This document shows, piece after piece, positions 1 through 6,333 of a DNA stretch of 8,539 bases. The stretch lies in assembly GCA_013816645.1 (NCBI GenBank), contig JACDEC010000107.1, forward strand, positions 1 through 8,539, read 5' to 3'. The notes beneath the pieces were generated by a model, which saw nothing but the letters and a program-made list of their open reading frames with translations, searched no databases and was not told the origin of the DNA. Origin of the DNA: Planctomycetota bacterium. GTDB lineage: Bacteria > Planctomycetota > UBA11346. The position numbers and the translations under genes are program-made. The first letter of the stretch is position 1; every line of letters starts with the position of its first letter.

Positions 1-1
1 G

Positions 2-1903
2 GATTCGCTGGCCCACGCCAAGGTCCTGGCGCTCAACCTCTGCACCAACCTTGATGCCGAGCTGCTGCGCCTGCGCATCGCCGGCACCGTCGATGCCACC
101 ATGGCCCAGCTCTGCGAACTGTCCGATGTCGCTGGCCAGCCCGTGGTGGTCGATCCCGCCGGGGCCACCGCGGATGGCCTGGCTGCCCGCACGCTCGACC
201 AGCTGCGCCAGCGCACCAAGGCCTGGCTGCCGATGGGCGGCGCCGGAGCCAGCAACGCCTGGGTGATCGCCGGTACGCGCACCCGCAGCGGCCGGCCCCT
301 GGTGGCCAGCGATCCGCACCTGCCACTGCAGTTGCCGAGCGTGTGGCACGAATGCCACCTGGTCGCCCCGGGGCTCGACGTTTATGGCGCCGCCCTGCCC
401 GGGGCTCCCGGCGTGGTCATCGGCCACACCCCGCGGGTGGCCTGGGGTTTCACCAATTCCGGAGCGGACGTCCAGGATCTCTACCGCGAACGACTCGACG
501 CCGCTGGCAACCATCGCTTCGGCGACCACTGGCTGCCCACCGAGCGGGTGCGCGAAGTGATCCGGGTCCGCGGCGGGGACGACGTGGTCGAGGAGGTGCT
601 GGTCACCACCCACGGTCCGATCGTGGTCGGCCCCGAGGACGGCATCGAGCCGATGGCGCTGCGCTGGACTGCCTACGAGCCGGGACGGGTGGTCGGCACC
701 CTGCTGGCGATGGCGCGCGCCCCGGACGCCGATGCTTTCCGCGCCGCGCTGGCGCGCTGGCACTGTCCGCCGCAGAACGTGGTCTTCGCCGATGTCGCCG
801 GCCGCATCGCCTACCAGCTCGCGGGCGCCATTCCGATCCGCGCCCGGGGCGATGGCCGCCTGCCCGCGCCCGGCTGGAGCGCGGACCACGAATGGACGGG
901 GTACATCCCCTTCGCCGAGCTGCCTGCCAGCTGCGACCCCGAACGCGGTTGGATCGTCACCGCCAACAACCGTCCCTGCGGACCCGAGTACCCCCATCAC
1001 CTCGGCGAGGACTTCATGAACGGCTGGCGCGCGCAGCGGATCGGCCAGCTGCTCGGCGATCGTCGCGATCTCACCGTCGACGACTGCCGGCGCATGCAGC
1101 TCGACGTGCTCTGCCTGCCCGGCCTGGTCTTCGCCGGCCATTGCCGCCGCCTGGTGCCCCGCGATCCCATCGAGGTGCGCGCGCTCACCGAGCTGCTCGC
1201 CTGGAACGGCCAGGCCGACGCCGCCAGCCGCGGCGCCGCGGTGTACGAGACGATGGTCCTCACCACCGCCCGCTTGATCTTCGCCCCGATGCTCGGTCAG
1301 GAGCTGACCAACGAGTTGCTGGGCTACAGCCGGCTCGGCGCGCTCGGCGACCACAGCCATGTCCTCGGGCGCTACACCAGCCTGGTGCTGTCGGCATTGG
1401 AGCGCTGGACGGCGCCGCCGCGGTCCCTGCACGGGGATTGGATCCCGCTGCTCGACGAGGCCCTGCGCGACGCGGTCCGCCACCTGCGCTACCTGATGGG
1501 CGACGACGTCGACCATTGGGCCTGGGGGCGCATCCACCGGATGCGGCTCGCCCATCCGCTCTCCAGCGCGCCGCTCATCGGTCGCCTGCTCGACGGGCCG
1601 AGCTTCGCGATCGGCGGCGACGTCGACACCGTGCAGCAGGCGGCGTTCGCGCCGCATCGGCCGTTCGGAGCCACGGGCAGCGCGCCGTCGTGGCGCATGG
1701 TCGCCGACCTCGGCCAGCGTTCCGCGTCGGGCAGCGTGCTGCCCGGCGGGCAATGGGGTCAGCCGCGCAGCCGCCACTACCTCGACCAGTTGCCCTTGTG
1801 GCGCGCGGGTGAGCTGCATCCCCATTGGACCAACGTCGACGAGATCCGCCGCAACGCGGTCAGCACCGTGACCCTGCGCTCAGCTGCGCCACCCCCACGC
1901 TGA
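2..1903 (+). CDS. Penicillin acylase family protein (Ntn hydrolase), 5' end outside window
   Basis: The 3' part of a precursor that, in this family, cuts itself into alpha and beta chains and hydrolyses an amide bond (beta-lactam side chains, acyl-homoserine lactones or other N-acyl amides). The reading frame is open from the first codon, so the real start lies upstream. Bases 2-90 read like the end of an alpha chain (AHAKVLALNL, then AELLRLRI). The motif GAGASNAW places the nucleophile Ser at bases 251-253, which would become residue 1 of a beta chain of about 550 residues. ASDPHL follows, then WGFTNSGADVQDLY, the oxyanion-hole and calcium-binding region. VTANNRP near beta residues 237-243 matches the catalytic Asn region. 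The frame runs unbroken to TGA at 1901. It is convergent with the next gene, 66 bases away. Such enzymes are usually periplasmic, but the signal peptide region is not visible. The family call is firm; the substrate cannot be read from the sequence. Confidence 0.93.
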   Translation, partial: DSLAHAKVLALNLCTNLDAELLRLRIAGTVDATMAQLCELSDVAGQPVVVDPAGATADGLAARTLDQLRQRTKAWLPMGGAGASNAWVIAGTRTRSGRPLVASDPHLPLQLPSVWHECHLVAPGLDVYGAALPGAPGVVIGHTPRVAWGFTNSGADVQDLYRERLDAAGNHRFGDHWLPTERVREVIRVRGGDDVVEEVLVTTHGPIVVGPEDGIEPMALRWTAYEPGRVVGTLLAMARAPDADAFRAALARWHCPPQNVVFADVAGRIAYQLAGAIPIRARGDGRLPAPGWSADHEWTGYIPFAELPASCDPERGWIVTANNRPCGPEYPHHLGEDFMNGWRAQRIGQLLGDRRDLTVDDCRRMQLDVLCLPGLVFAGHCRRLVPRDPIEVRALTELLAWNGQADAASRGAAVYETMVLTTARLIFAPMLGQELTNELLGYSRLGALGDHSHVLGRYTSLVLSALERWTAPPRSLHGDWIPLLDEALRDAVRHLRYLMGDDVDHWAWGRIHRMRLAHPLSSAPLIGRLLDGPSFAIGGDVDTVQQAAFAPHRPFGATGSAPSWRMVADLGQRSASGSVLPGGQWGQPRSRHYLDQLPLWRAGELHPHWTNVDEIRRNAVSTVTLRSAAPPPR

Positions 1904-1921
1904 TACGATTCGCACGACATC

Positions 1922-1957
1922 CCGCGTGGCACCGCCCGAGGGCGGCGGGCCACGCGG
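1922..1957. terminator. Strong hairpin between convergent genes (possible bidirectional terminator)
   Basis: Perfect 9-bp inverted repeat: CCGCGTGGC at 1922-1930 pairs with GCCACGCGG at 1949-1957. Inside it a second stem, CCGCC at 1932-1936 with GGCGG at 1941-1945, closes a CGAG tetraloop. The structure fills the 66-base gap between the stop codons of the acylase and phytase-like genes, so it could end transcription from both sides. There is no T-run on either strand, so classical intrinsic termination is not assured. A REP-like or mRNA 3'-end-protecting stem is the alternative. Confidence 0.55.
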
Positions 1958-1969
1958 CGCGGCGAACGA

Positions 1970-3229
1970 TCAGTGACGCGCGCGGGGCGGCAGCACCACG
2001 AAGGTGATGACCGTGCGTTCGCCACCGATGGCGAAGTCGTTGTCGTTGATCAGCATGATGGTCGAGGGATTGATCAGGGCCACGCCCTCGATTTTTCCGG
2101 GAATCTCCGGGCAATCGACATCCTGGTCGAAGATCAGGGTCTTGCTCAGCGGCAGGATCGGGTCGCCGACGCCGGGATGCGCGAGATCGATCTGCTCCAA
2201 GGTCGGCCGCGTCGCCTCGTCGTCCCAGCGCGATCCCAGCAGATCGGTGGCGGGTACCCTGAGGTCGACGAGGAAGAGCTTGGCCTTGAAGTCGGTGCGC
2301 TCGAGCACGATCAGTCGGTCGGCGTCGACCGCGACCAACTCGCTGATCTTGACGTCACCCTGCTTTGGGTTGGGGTTGAGCGCCACCGGATCGTGGAAGT
2401 CGGTGAACCGCTCGCAGTCGTACGCCCATTCCGCGGTCGCCGCCCCGCTCGCGGAATCGACGCGCAGCAGGCGCACGGTCCGCGAGAGACGCGGGCTCGG
2501 CGTGGGCTTGGCGCTGTTGGCGGGATGATCGAGCGGGCTCTGCAGAGCCGTGTACAGCACGGCGTCGCCGGGCGCGACCGCGATGGCCTCGAATCCGCGG
2601 TTGACCCGACGAAGGCGCAGGATGCGCGGCAATGTTCCCGCGATGTCATAACGCGACTGGGCGCCAGCGAGGCTGGCGGCGACACCGTCCGGCACCAGGC
2701 GACGCAGGACGCGCCCGTTGGCATCGACGTGGAGCAGGCTGGGGGCGTTCTCGTCCGCCAGCCAGAAGCTCCCGTCGCCGAGCTTCACCAGGGCCTCGAT
2801 GTCGATGCCGGCGGGATCGGGGGCGAGCAGCGCTCCGGTCGGACCATAGGCGGCTTCGCTCAACGCCGGCGCGCTCAGCGGGTTGGACAGGCCACTGAGC
2901 GGGAGGCCGGCGCGATCGCTCAACGGGATGTGGGCGATAACCCGCGCGCCGTTGCGATGCGCCCACAGCGCGTAGATCGACGGCGCAAACTCAGGCAGCG
3001 GGTACTGCTTGCCGTTCTTGAAATCGGCATTCGGTCCGCGGTCGGTGCACGTCCACACCAATGGTGACGGATCGCCAGGGCGGTGGAATGCGCCGCTGCC
3101 GATGCCGACGGTGAGTTGGTGGCTCAGGTAGCTCGTAGCTGGCAGCAACGGGACATCGAAGAAGTAGGCATCGCTGGCCGCGGCGTTCGCGCCGATGCCG
3201 AGGCAGGCGAGGAGGATGAGTGGACGCAT
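1970..3229 (-). CDS. Secreted phytase-like esterase (PF13449-type beta-propeller)
   Basis: A 419-residue protein with the hallmarks of the 'esterase-like activity of phytase' family, a propeller fold expected to hydrolyse phosphoester or ester substrates outside the cytoplasm. Residues 1-19 form a Sec-type signal peptide (MRPLILLACLGIGANAAAS). Visible family blocks are TDRGPNA (62-68), GIDIEAL (141-147), FWLADENAPSLL (155-166), NRGFEAIAV (210-218), QSPL (230-233), KISELVAVD (294-302), VLERT (308-312), KIEGVAL (379-385) and the terminal INDNDF (394-399). The Met start at 3229 was chosen because it begins the signal peptide and has GGAG five bases upstream. The frame stays open 91 codons further, but that stretch is Arg/His/Pro-rich and runs into the CHAD gene. 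The gene is divergent from CHAD and convergent with the acylase. Tandem CTTWACC motifs upstream suggest phosphate control. True phytase activity is not proven by the family name, since several members act on other substrates. Confidence 0.87.
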   Translation of the reverse strand: MRPLILLACLGIGANAAASDAYFFDVPLLPATSYLSHQLTVGIGSGAFHRPGDPSPLVWTCTDRGPNADFKNGKQYPLPEFAPSIYALWAHRNGARVIAHIPLSDRAGLPLSGLSNPLSAPALSEAAYGPTGALLAPDPAGIDIEALVKLGDGSFWLADENAPSLLHVDANGRVLRRLVPDGVAASLAGAQSRYDIAGTLPRILRLRRVNRGFEAIAVAPGDAVLYTALQSPLDHPANSAKPTPSPRLSRTVRLLRVDSASGAATAEWAYDCERFTDFHDPVALNPNPKQGDVKISELVAVDADRLIVLERTDFKAKLFLVDLRVPATDLLGSRWDDEATRPTLEQIDLAHPGVGDPILPLSKTLIFDQDVDCPEIPGKIEGVALINPSTIMLINDNDFAIGGERTVITFVVLPPRARH

Positions 3230-3234
3230 GCGGT

Positions 3235-3238
3235 CTCC
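3235..3238 (-). promoter_or_regulatory. Ribosome binding site fixing the phytase-like start
   Basis: GGAG on the minus strand, five bases before the ATG at 3229. Together with the signal peptide that begins there, it decides this start over the longer open frame reaching 3502. Confidence 0.7.
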
Positions 3239-3340
3239 AGGTGGGTTGAGCCGCGGATGCTGCATCGGTGCATGTGCGTCGCGTGAAGAGCGCGCCGCTT
3301 GCGGGTGAACATGATGCTGGGCTCGGCTGTGGTCGGTTCT

Positions 3341-3358
3341 GGTAAAGGTTGGGTTAAG
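3341..3358 (-). promoter_or_regulatory. Candidate PHO box: CTTAACC-N4-CTTTACC
   Basis: On the minus strand, CTTAACC (3358-3352) and CTTTACC (3347-3341) are separated by CAAC, so two 7-mers differing at one base repeat every 11 bp, one helical turn. Tandem 7-mers on an 11-bp period are the layout bound by PhoB/PhoP regulators. The cyanobacterial unit resembles CTTAACC and the actinobacterial unit GTTCACC. A third unit in register (3336-3330, CCGACCA) is degenerate. The motif lies 112-129 bases upstream of the phytase-like start and 57-74 bases upstream of CHAD, so it could serve either gene. The regulator is inferred; only the repeat is seen. Confidence 0.42.
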
Positions 3359-3367
3359 AATCCCGCC

Positions 3368-3383
3368 CTGCATAGGCTGCATA
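3368..3383 (+). promoter_or_regulatory. Direct repeat CTGCATA x2 upstream of CHAD, with weak promoter-like boxes
   Basis: CTGCATA occurs at 3368-3374 and again at 3377-3383, a 9-bp period, 32-47 bases before the CHAD start codon. It overlaps a poor -10-like TAGGCT (3373-3378) that sits 18 bases after TTGGGT (3349-3354), so the repeat lies where RNA polymerase would bind. It may be an operator or coincidence; the -35/-10 match is only partial. Confidence 0.25.
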
Positions 3384-3414
3384 AAGTGCGACAACCCCGC
3401 CCACGAGTGCTCGC

Positions 3415-4287
3415 ATGACTTTCCTGTTCCACGCCAAGGAATCCTGCGCGCATGCGGTGCGCCGTCTCGGGTCGCAACGGATCGATCATGCCATCGCCGC
3501 ACTCGCCGAGGCGCCGCGCTCCGAAAAGGCCGTGCACGACGCGCGCAAGAGCATCAAGAAGGCGCGCGCGATCATCCGACTGGTCGAGGACGGACTCGAA
3601 GGCGTGGGTCGACTCGATCGCCGGCTGGGCAGGGTCGCGCGCCAGCTCGGAGCTCCGCGCGACGCGTTGGTGCTCATCCAGCGATTCGCCGATCTCCAAC
3701 GCGGTCATCGCCTCGGCGCGGCGGGCGACCGCCTGGCTGAAGCGTTCGCCCAGCAGCGCGTCGCGACCGAAACCGCGTTGCAGGCCGCATTGCCGCAGAT
3801 GCTCGAGGCGCTCGCCGAGGTGCGTCGCCGCGTCAAGCGCTGCGACCCGTCGGGAGGATGGGCCCTGGCATGGCGCGGCATCGAACGCGTCTATGCCGAC
3901 GCGGCGAAGGCGCATCGGCGCGCGCAGCGTTCGCGCAAAGCGACCGACCTGCATCGCTGGCGGCGGCGGCTCAAGGAGCAGTGGTATGCCATACGCCTGC
4001 TGGTGCCTGCGTGGCCGGAAGCGCTGCAGCCGTTGAACCAGGAGTTGTCCCGTCTGTCGGACACGTTGGGCCTGAACCACGATCTGCACGTCCTCGGAAC
4101 GGAGATTCGTCGCCGCGAGACGGACCGGGATCGCAAGCGGACCTTGTTGCGCTCGCTCGGCGTGCGCCGGGAGTCGACCAGCGCGGAGGCGCTGCGGCAC
4201 GGGGAACGGCTGTATGCGGAAGACCCAGCTGCCTACGCGCGGCGCCTGCATCGCTACTGGCGCCTGTGGCGCGACGAGGCGCCCTGA
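3415..4287 (+). CDS. CHAD domain protein (predicted polyphosphate-binding)
   Basis: A 290-residue, strongly basic, all-helical protein with two CHAD half-domains. CHAD proteins bind inorganic polyphosphate through conserved His and basic residues and often associate with polyphosphate granules. The first half carries AVHDARKSIKKARAIIRLV (39-57), with the signature His41, Arg44, Lys45, Lys48 and Lys49 lining the anion-binding groove, then LGAPRDAL (78-85). The second half repeats the pattern as DLHRWRRRLKEQWYAIRLL (178-196), with LGLNHDLHVL (218-227). There is no signal peptide or membrane segment, so it is predicted cytoplasmic. No CYTH domain is fused, unlike many CHAD proteins. The start at 3415 has only a weak CGAG upstream but matches the domain start. 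It is divergent from the phytase-like gene and convergent with the PhoX-like gene, so it is probably transcribed alone. The neighbourhood supports a phosphate-storage role; direct polyphosphate binding is inferred from the family. Confidence 0.92.
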   Translation: MTFLFHAKESCAHAVRRLGSQRIDHAIAALAEAPRSEKAVHDARKSIKKARAIIRLVEDGLEGVGRLDRRLGRVARQLGAPRDALVLIQRFADLQRGHRLGAAGDRLAEAFAQQRVATETALQAALPQMLEALAEVRRRVKRCDPSGGWALAWRGIERVYADAAKAHRRAQRSRKATDLHRWRRRLKEQWYAIRLLVPAWPEALQPLNQELSRLSDTLGLNHDLHVLGTEIRRRETDRDRKRTLLRSLGVRRESTSAEALRHGERLYAEDPAAYARRLHRYWRLWRDEAP

Positions 4288-4304
4288 GCAGAGAGGGCTC
4301 CGTC

Positions 4305-4327
4305 GACGATCGCGCCGCGGGATCGTC
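4305..4327 (+). terminator. Hairpin after the CHAD gene
   Basis: GACGATC at 4305-4311 pairs perfectly with GATCGTC at 4321-4327 around a 9-base GC loop, 18 bases after the CHAD stop. No T-run follows (CCCCACCC), so it is at best an auxiliary stem before the stronger hairpin at 4339-4373. Confidence 0.3.
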
Positions 4328-4338
4328 CCCACCCAAAA

Positions 4339-4373
4339 GCATGCCCGGCCCGTTGTTCACGAGCCGGGCATGC
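4339..4373 (-). terminator. Intrinsic terminator of the PhoX-like gene, probably shared with CHAD
   Basis: GCATGCCCGGC at 4339-4349 and GCCGGGCATGC at 4363-4373 are perfect 11-bp arms. After one C/A mismatch the stem continues with CGT/ACG to a TGTTC loop. Read on the minus strand, the stem is followed by TTTTGGG (4338 downward), giving a short U-tract 22 bases after the PhoX-like stop. The plus-strand side is followed by ATCATTCACTG, so termination of CHAD transcripts is possible but weaker. It fills the gap between the two convergent genes. Confidence 0.75.
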
Positions 4374-4394
4374 ATCATTCACTGTTCGAGCTGA

Positions 4395-5951
4395 TCAGCG
4401 CGCAGCCAGATCGCCGCCGCCGCGGTGCGCGGGCAGCCCGGCGATGCCGCGCGGCTCGGCGAAGAACCGCCACAGCACACGCAGGATCGGCGGCATGCCG
4501 CCGCGCGGCACACGCATGGCCAGGAGCTGCCCGCCCTGCACCAGTTCGCCGGCGATGTCATAGTGCGCCTGCACGTCGAAGAGGTACATGTTGCCGCCGA
4601 GGATCGCCGAGGCGTCGATGATCCCCGATGATTCCTCGTCGTTGGTCAGGGTGCCGGGGACCAGCATGTCGCCGAACAGCGCGGGATTGTGCTTGGCGAT
4701 CTCGGTGAGTTCGCCGGTCTCGATCTCGTACATCCAGATGCGCGCAAGGTGCTTCTGATTGCCCGGATCCTCCTGGAGCAGCACCCGACCCTTCCAGTCG
4801 ACGGACAGGTTGTCCATCATCTGCGGACCGGGCAGTTCGCTGCCGTCGATGAGCATGGTGATGGTTCCGCCGGCGGCGGGATCGGTGATGTCAGCGAAGC
4901 GCAGGCGCCAGAGGCGGCTGCGCCCGATCTGGCCACCGACCAGGCCGTCCTTGACCTGGTCGAAGCGGTCGGTGGTGACGAAGTAGAAGTCGCGCGGGAA
5001 CAGCGGATCCCAAGCGCCGTCCTCGGGACGCAAGAATTCGGTCACGCCCATCGCCTGGCTGAGCGTCTGGATCTGGGCCCCGGTCGAGGCCGAGAGGTCG
5101 CCGAGCGCGGCCATAGTGAACGCCACCGGCACGCCCTTGCCGGCGCCGACCCCGGTTTCACGGATCTCCAGCGGCGCATGCGGCACCGAGACGCCGAAGA
5201 CCCGCCCGCCGACCAGTCCCGAGCGCTCGACATCGCTACCGGCGTGGCGCTTGTCGCCAACGTAGACATAGAGCTGACCAGGAGTCGCGTCATCGGTGCC
5301 GATGACCACCGTGCGGTCCTGCGGGAAGGGATTGGCGACCAGATTCTCCCACGAGCACTTGCCGAGATGCGGCAGCTCGTAACTCATGCGCGCGCTCGCG
5401 CCGGTCGCCACGTGCGCGAACGCCCGGCCTTCGGGACCGGTCTCCTCGCCGGAGAGCAGCATGTGCGACCAGGTGCCCTTGCCGGTGAACGGATTGACGA
5501 AGGCGGTCTGCATCGCCAGGTCGGCGGAGCACAGGCGGCGGTACACCATGCTGGCATTGGCAACATGCCCGGTGGCCGCGCTCCACGAATGGATGGTGCC
5601 CGGCGCCGGGTTGAAATCCTCGATCCGCTCGACCGCCAGGGAGCCGCGCTTGATCGACCAGCGCGACACGAAGCCGCCATTCTGGCCATGCGCGCGCACG
5701 ACGCCGGTGCCAGCGGCGAGCTCGTGGTTCATCAGCAGCACGAACCCATCGCGGCCCGCGGAGTACGCCCCGAGACCGTCAGGGATGCCGACGAAGCGGT
5801 AGGGCGAACCGTCCGCTTTGGCGTTGAAGGAATCGCCGACCGTGGCGATGGGCGTCAGGCTGACGCCTGGCAGCGTGGGGACGATGTAGGGCTCGACGGC
5901 AGCGGCGACGGACGCCAATGCGGTGAGGGTGATGGAGAGCAGCTTGGGCAT
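4395..5951 (-). CDS. Secreted PhoX-like alkaline phosphatase (DUF839/PF05787 type)
   Basis: A 518-residue protein of the PhoX/DUF839 family, calcium- and iron-dependent phosphatases that release phosphate from organic esters outside the cytoplasm. The N-terminus MPKLLSITLTALASVAAAVEP is a signal peptide, likely cut near residue 18. Conserved acidic and metal-region blocks in order: LLMNHEL (72-78), LLSGEETGPEG (165-175), WENLVANPFPQDRTVVIGTDD (201-221), QLYVYVGDK (226-234), FLRPEDGAWDP (306-316), YFVTTDRF (323-330), DNLSVDWKG (380-388), QEDPG (393-397) and TNDEESSGIID (436-446). Residues 485-518 form a basic Arg/Gly/Pro-rich tail beyond the core. The start at 5951 is supported by AGGAG six bases upstream; the open frame to 6209 is low-complexity. 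The signal lacks a twin-arginine motif although characterised PhoX is Tat-exported, so this may be a Sec-exported relative. Phosphatase activity is inferred from the family and the phosphate-themed neighbours. Confidence 0.85.
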   Translation of the reverse strand: MPKLLSITLTALASVAAAVEPYIVPTLPGVSLTPIATVGDSFNAKADGSPYRFVGIPDGLGAYSAGRDGFVLLMNHELAAGTGVVRAHGQNGGFVSRWSIKRGSLAVERIEDFNPAPGTIHSWSAATGHVANASMVYRRLCSADLAMQTAFVNPFTGKGTWSHMLLSGEETGPEGRAFAHVATGASARMSYELPHLGKCSWENLVANPFPQDRTVVIGTDDATPGQLYVYVGDKRHAGSDVERSGLVGGRVFGVSVPHAPLEIRETGVGAGKGVPVAFTMAALGDLSASTGAQIQTLSQAMGVTEFLRPEDGAWDPLFPRDFYFVTTDRFDQVKDGLVGGQIGRSRLWRLRFADITDPAAGGTITMLIDGSELPGPQMMDNLSVDWKGRVLLQEDPGNQKHLARIWMYEIETGELTEIAKHNPALFGDMLVPGTLTNDEESSGIIDASAILGGNMYLFDVQAHYDIAGELVQGGQLLAMRVPRGGMPPILRVLWRFFAEPRGIAGLPAHRGGGDLAAR

Positions 5952-5957
5952 GATCGA

Positions 5958-5962
5958 CTCCT
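5958..5962 (-). promoter_or_regulatory. Ribosome binding site fixing the PhoX-like start
   Basis: AGGAG on the minus strand, six bases before the ATG at 5951. It sits directly ahead of the signal peptide and argues against the in-frame start at 6209. Confidence 0.75.
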
Positions 5963-6012
5963 GGTGGTGGTTGCGCCGGGAGTGTGCATGTAGGCGGCTC
6001 GTGCCGAGATTT

Positions 6013-6041
6013 CGTGAATGGTCGATGGGGCGGTGGTGAAG
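6013..6041 (-). promoter_or_regulatory. Weak PHO-box-like spaced repeat upstream of the PhoX-like gene
   Basis: On the minus strand CTTCACC (6041-6035) and ATTCACG (6019-6013) start exactly 22 bp apart, two 11-bp turns, with a non-matching unit (CCCCATC) between them. The site lies 62-90 bases ahead of the start codon, a sensible place for an activator. The resemblance to the CTTWACC repeat near 3350 and to the actinobacterial GTTCACC unit is suggestive only. Confidence 0.25.
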
Positions 6042-6155
6042 CCGCGCTGGGTGTTGAAGGCTGAGTCGTGCGCGTGCCCGACGCGGTCGCGATCCGCGAC
6101 TGGTCGATCGCCTGGTTGTTTGGCGCGGTGACTTCGCGGGGACGGGAGGTGCAAT

Positions 6156-6180
6156 ACTTGCTCTGTCAGTCGCAGCAAGT
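6156..6180. promoter_or_regulatory. Perfect 7-bp dyad, possible operator over a weak minus-strand promoter
   Basis: ACTTGCT (6156-6162) and AGCAAGT (6174-6180) are perfect inverted arms around 11 bases. On the minus strand the dyad overlaps a promoter-like pair, TTGCTG (6178-6173) and TATTGC (6156-6151), spaced 16 bases and about 200 bases ahead of the PhoX-like start. The promoter match is partial. The dyad could be a repressor site, a leader hairpin or chance. Confidence 0.25.
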
Positions 6181-6292
6181 CGCCGCGATCCAACGCAGGA
6201 TGCGACCACTGAATGCCACCACTATTCCGCTACCTATGGCGGGGCCGACCGTGCGCATCCATTGGGCACACGTGGCGTGATCGCGACCTGCT

Positions 6293-6325
6293 ACCCGCCG
6301 ACGCGCACTGGCAGCGCCGGCGGGT
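6293..6325 (-). terminator. Hairpin downstream of the small basic gene
   Basis: ACCCGCCG (6293-6300) pairs perfectly with CGGCGGGT (6318-6325). An inner GCGC/GCGC stem (6303-6306 with 6314-6317) closes the ACTGGCA loop. On the minus strand it begins 8 bases after the stop codon of the small gene, the usual place for a terminator. The following AGCAGGTCGC has no U-tract, so termination may be partial or Rho-assisted. Confidence 0.4.
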
Positions 6326-6333
6326 CAACCGAT

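Larger units (their letters stand above)
5952..6333. other. Gene-free stretch between the PhoX-like and small basic genes
   Basis: About 380 bases with no believable gene; the short open frames across it give Arg/Pro/Ser-rich or unrelated sequences without ribosome sites. It holds the PhoX leader with its ribosome site, the spaced repeat at 6013-6041, the dyad at 6156-6180 and the hairpin at 6293-6325. Everything else appears unstructured. Its length suggests that the small gene and the PhoX-like gene are transcribed separately although both are on the minus strand. Confidence 0.6.

Noticed and set aside
343..1812. A 489-codon frame overlapping the penicillin acylase gene on the same strand
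   Set aside because: The Arg/Ala/Pro-rich product lacks motifs, while the overlapping frame carries the complete acylase beta chain.
1973..3067. A 364-codon plus-strand open frame opposite the phytase-like gene
   Set aside because: It is antisense to a gene with clear family motifs. Its product is a Gly/Arg/Asp-rich translation typical of shadow frames in GC-rich DNA, with no recognisable domain.
3304..3310. An isolated GTTCACC (minus strand) identical to an actinobacterial PHO-box unit
   Set aside because: It has no partner at an 11-bp spacing and lies 37 bp out of register with the CTTWACC pair, so alone it is probably chance.
3230..3502. A 91-codon in-frame N-terminal extension of the phytase-like gene
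   Set aside because: It is Arg/His/Pro-rich, precedes a well-formed signal peptide that has its own ribosome site, and overlaps the CHAD gene on the other strand.
4689..5993. A 434-codon plus-strand open frame opposite the PhoX-like gene
   Set aside because: Same reasoning: it mirrors codon bias of the real gene and shows no domain, signal or membrane segment.
6163..6169. CTGTCAG, close to an enterobacterial PHO-box half-site
   Set aside because: A single copy within the dyad loop with no second half-site at the required spacing.
5952..6209. An 86-codon in-frame extension of the PhoX-like gene
   Set aside because: Low-complexity Arg/Ser/His sequence lies upstream of a signal peptide with AGGAG at ideal spacing.
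6068..6280. A 70-codon plus-strand frame in the gene-free stretch
   Set aside because: No ribosome site, no family resemblance, and it crosses the dyad and leader elements.
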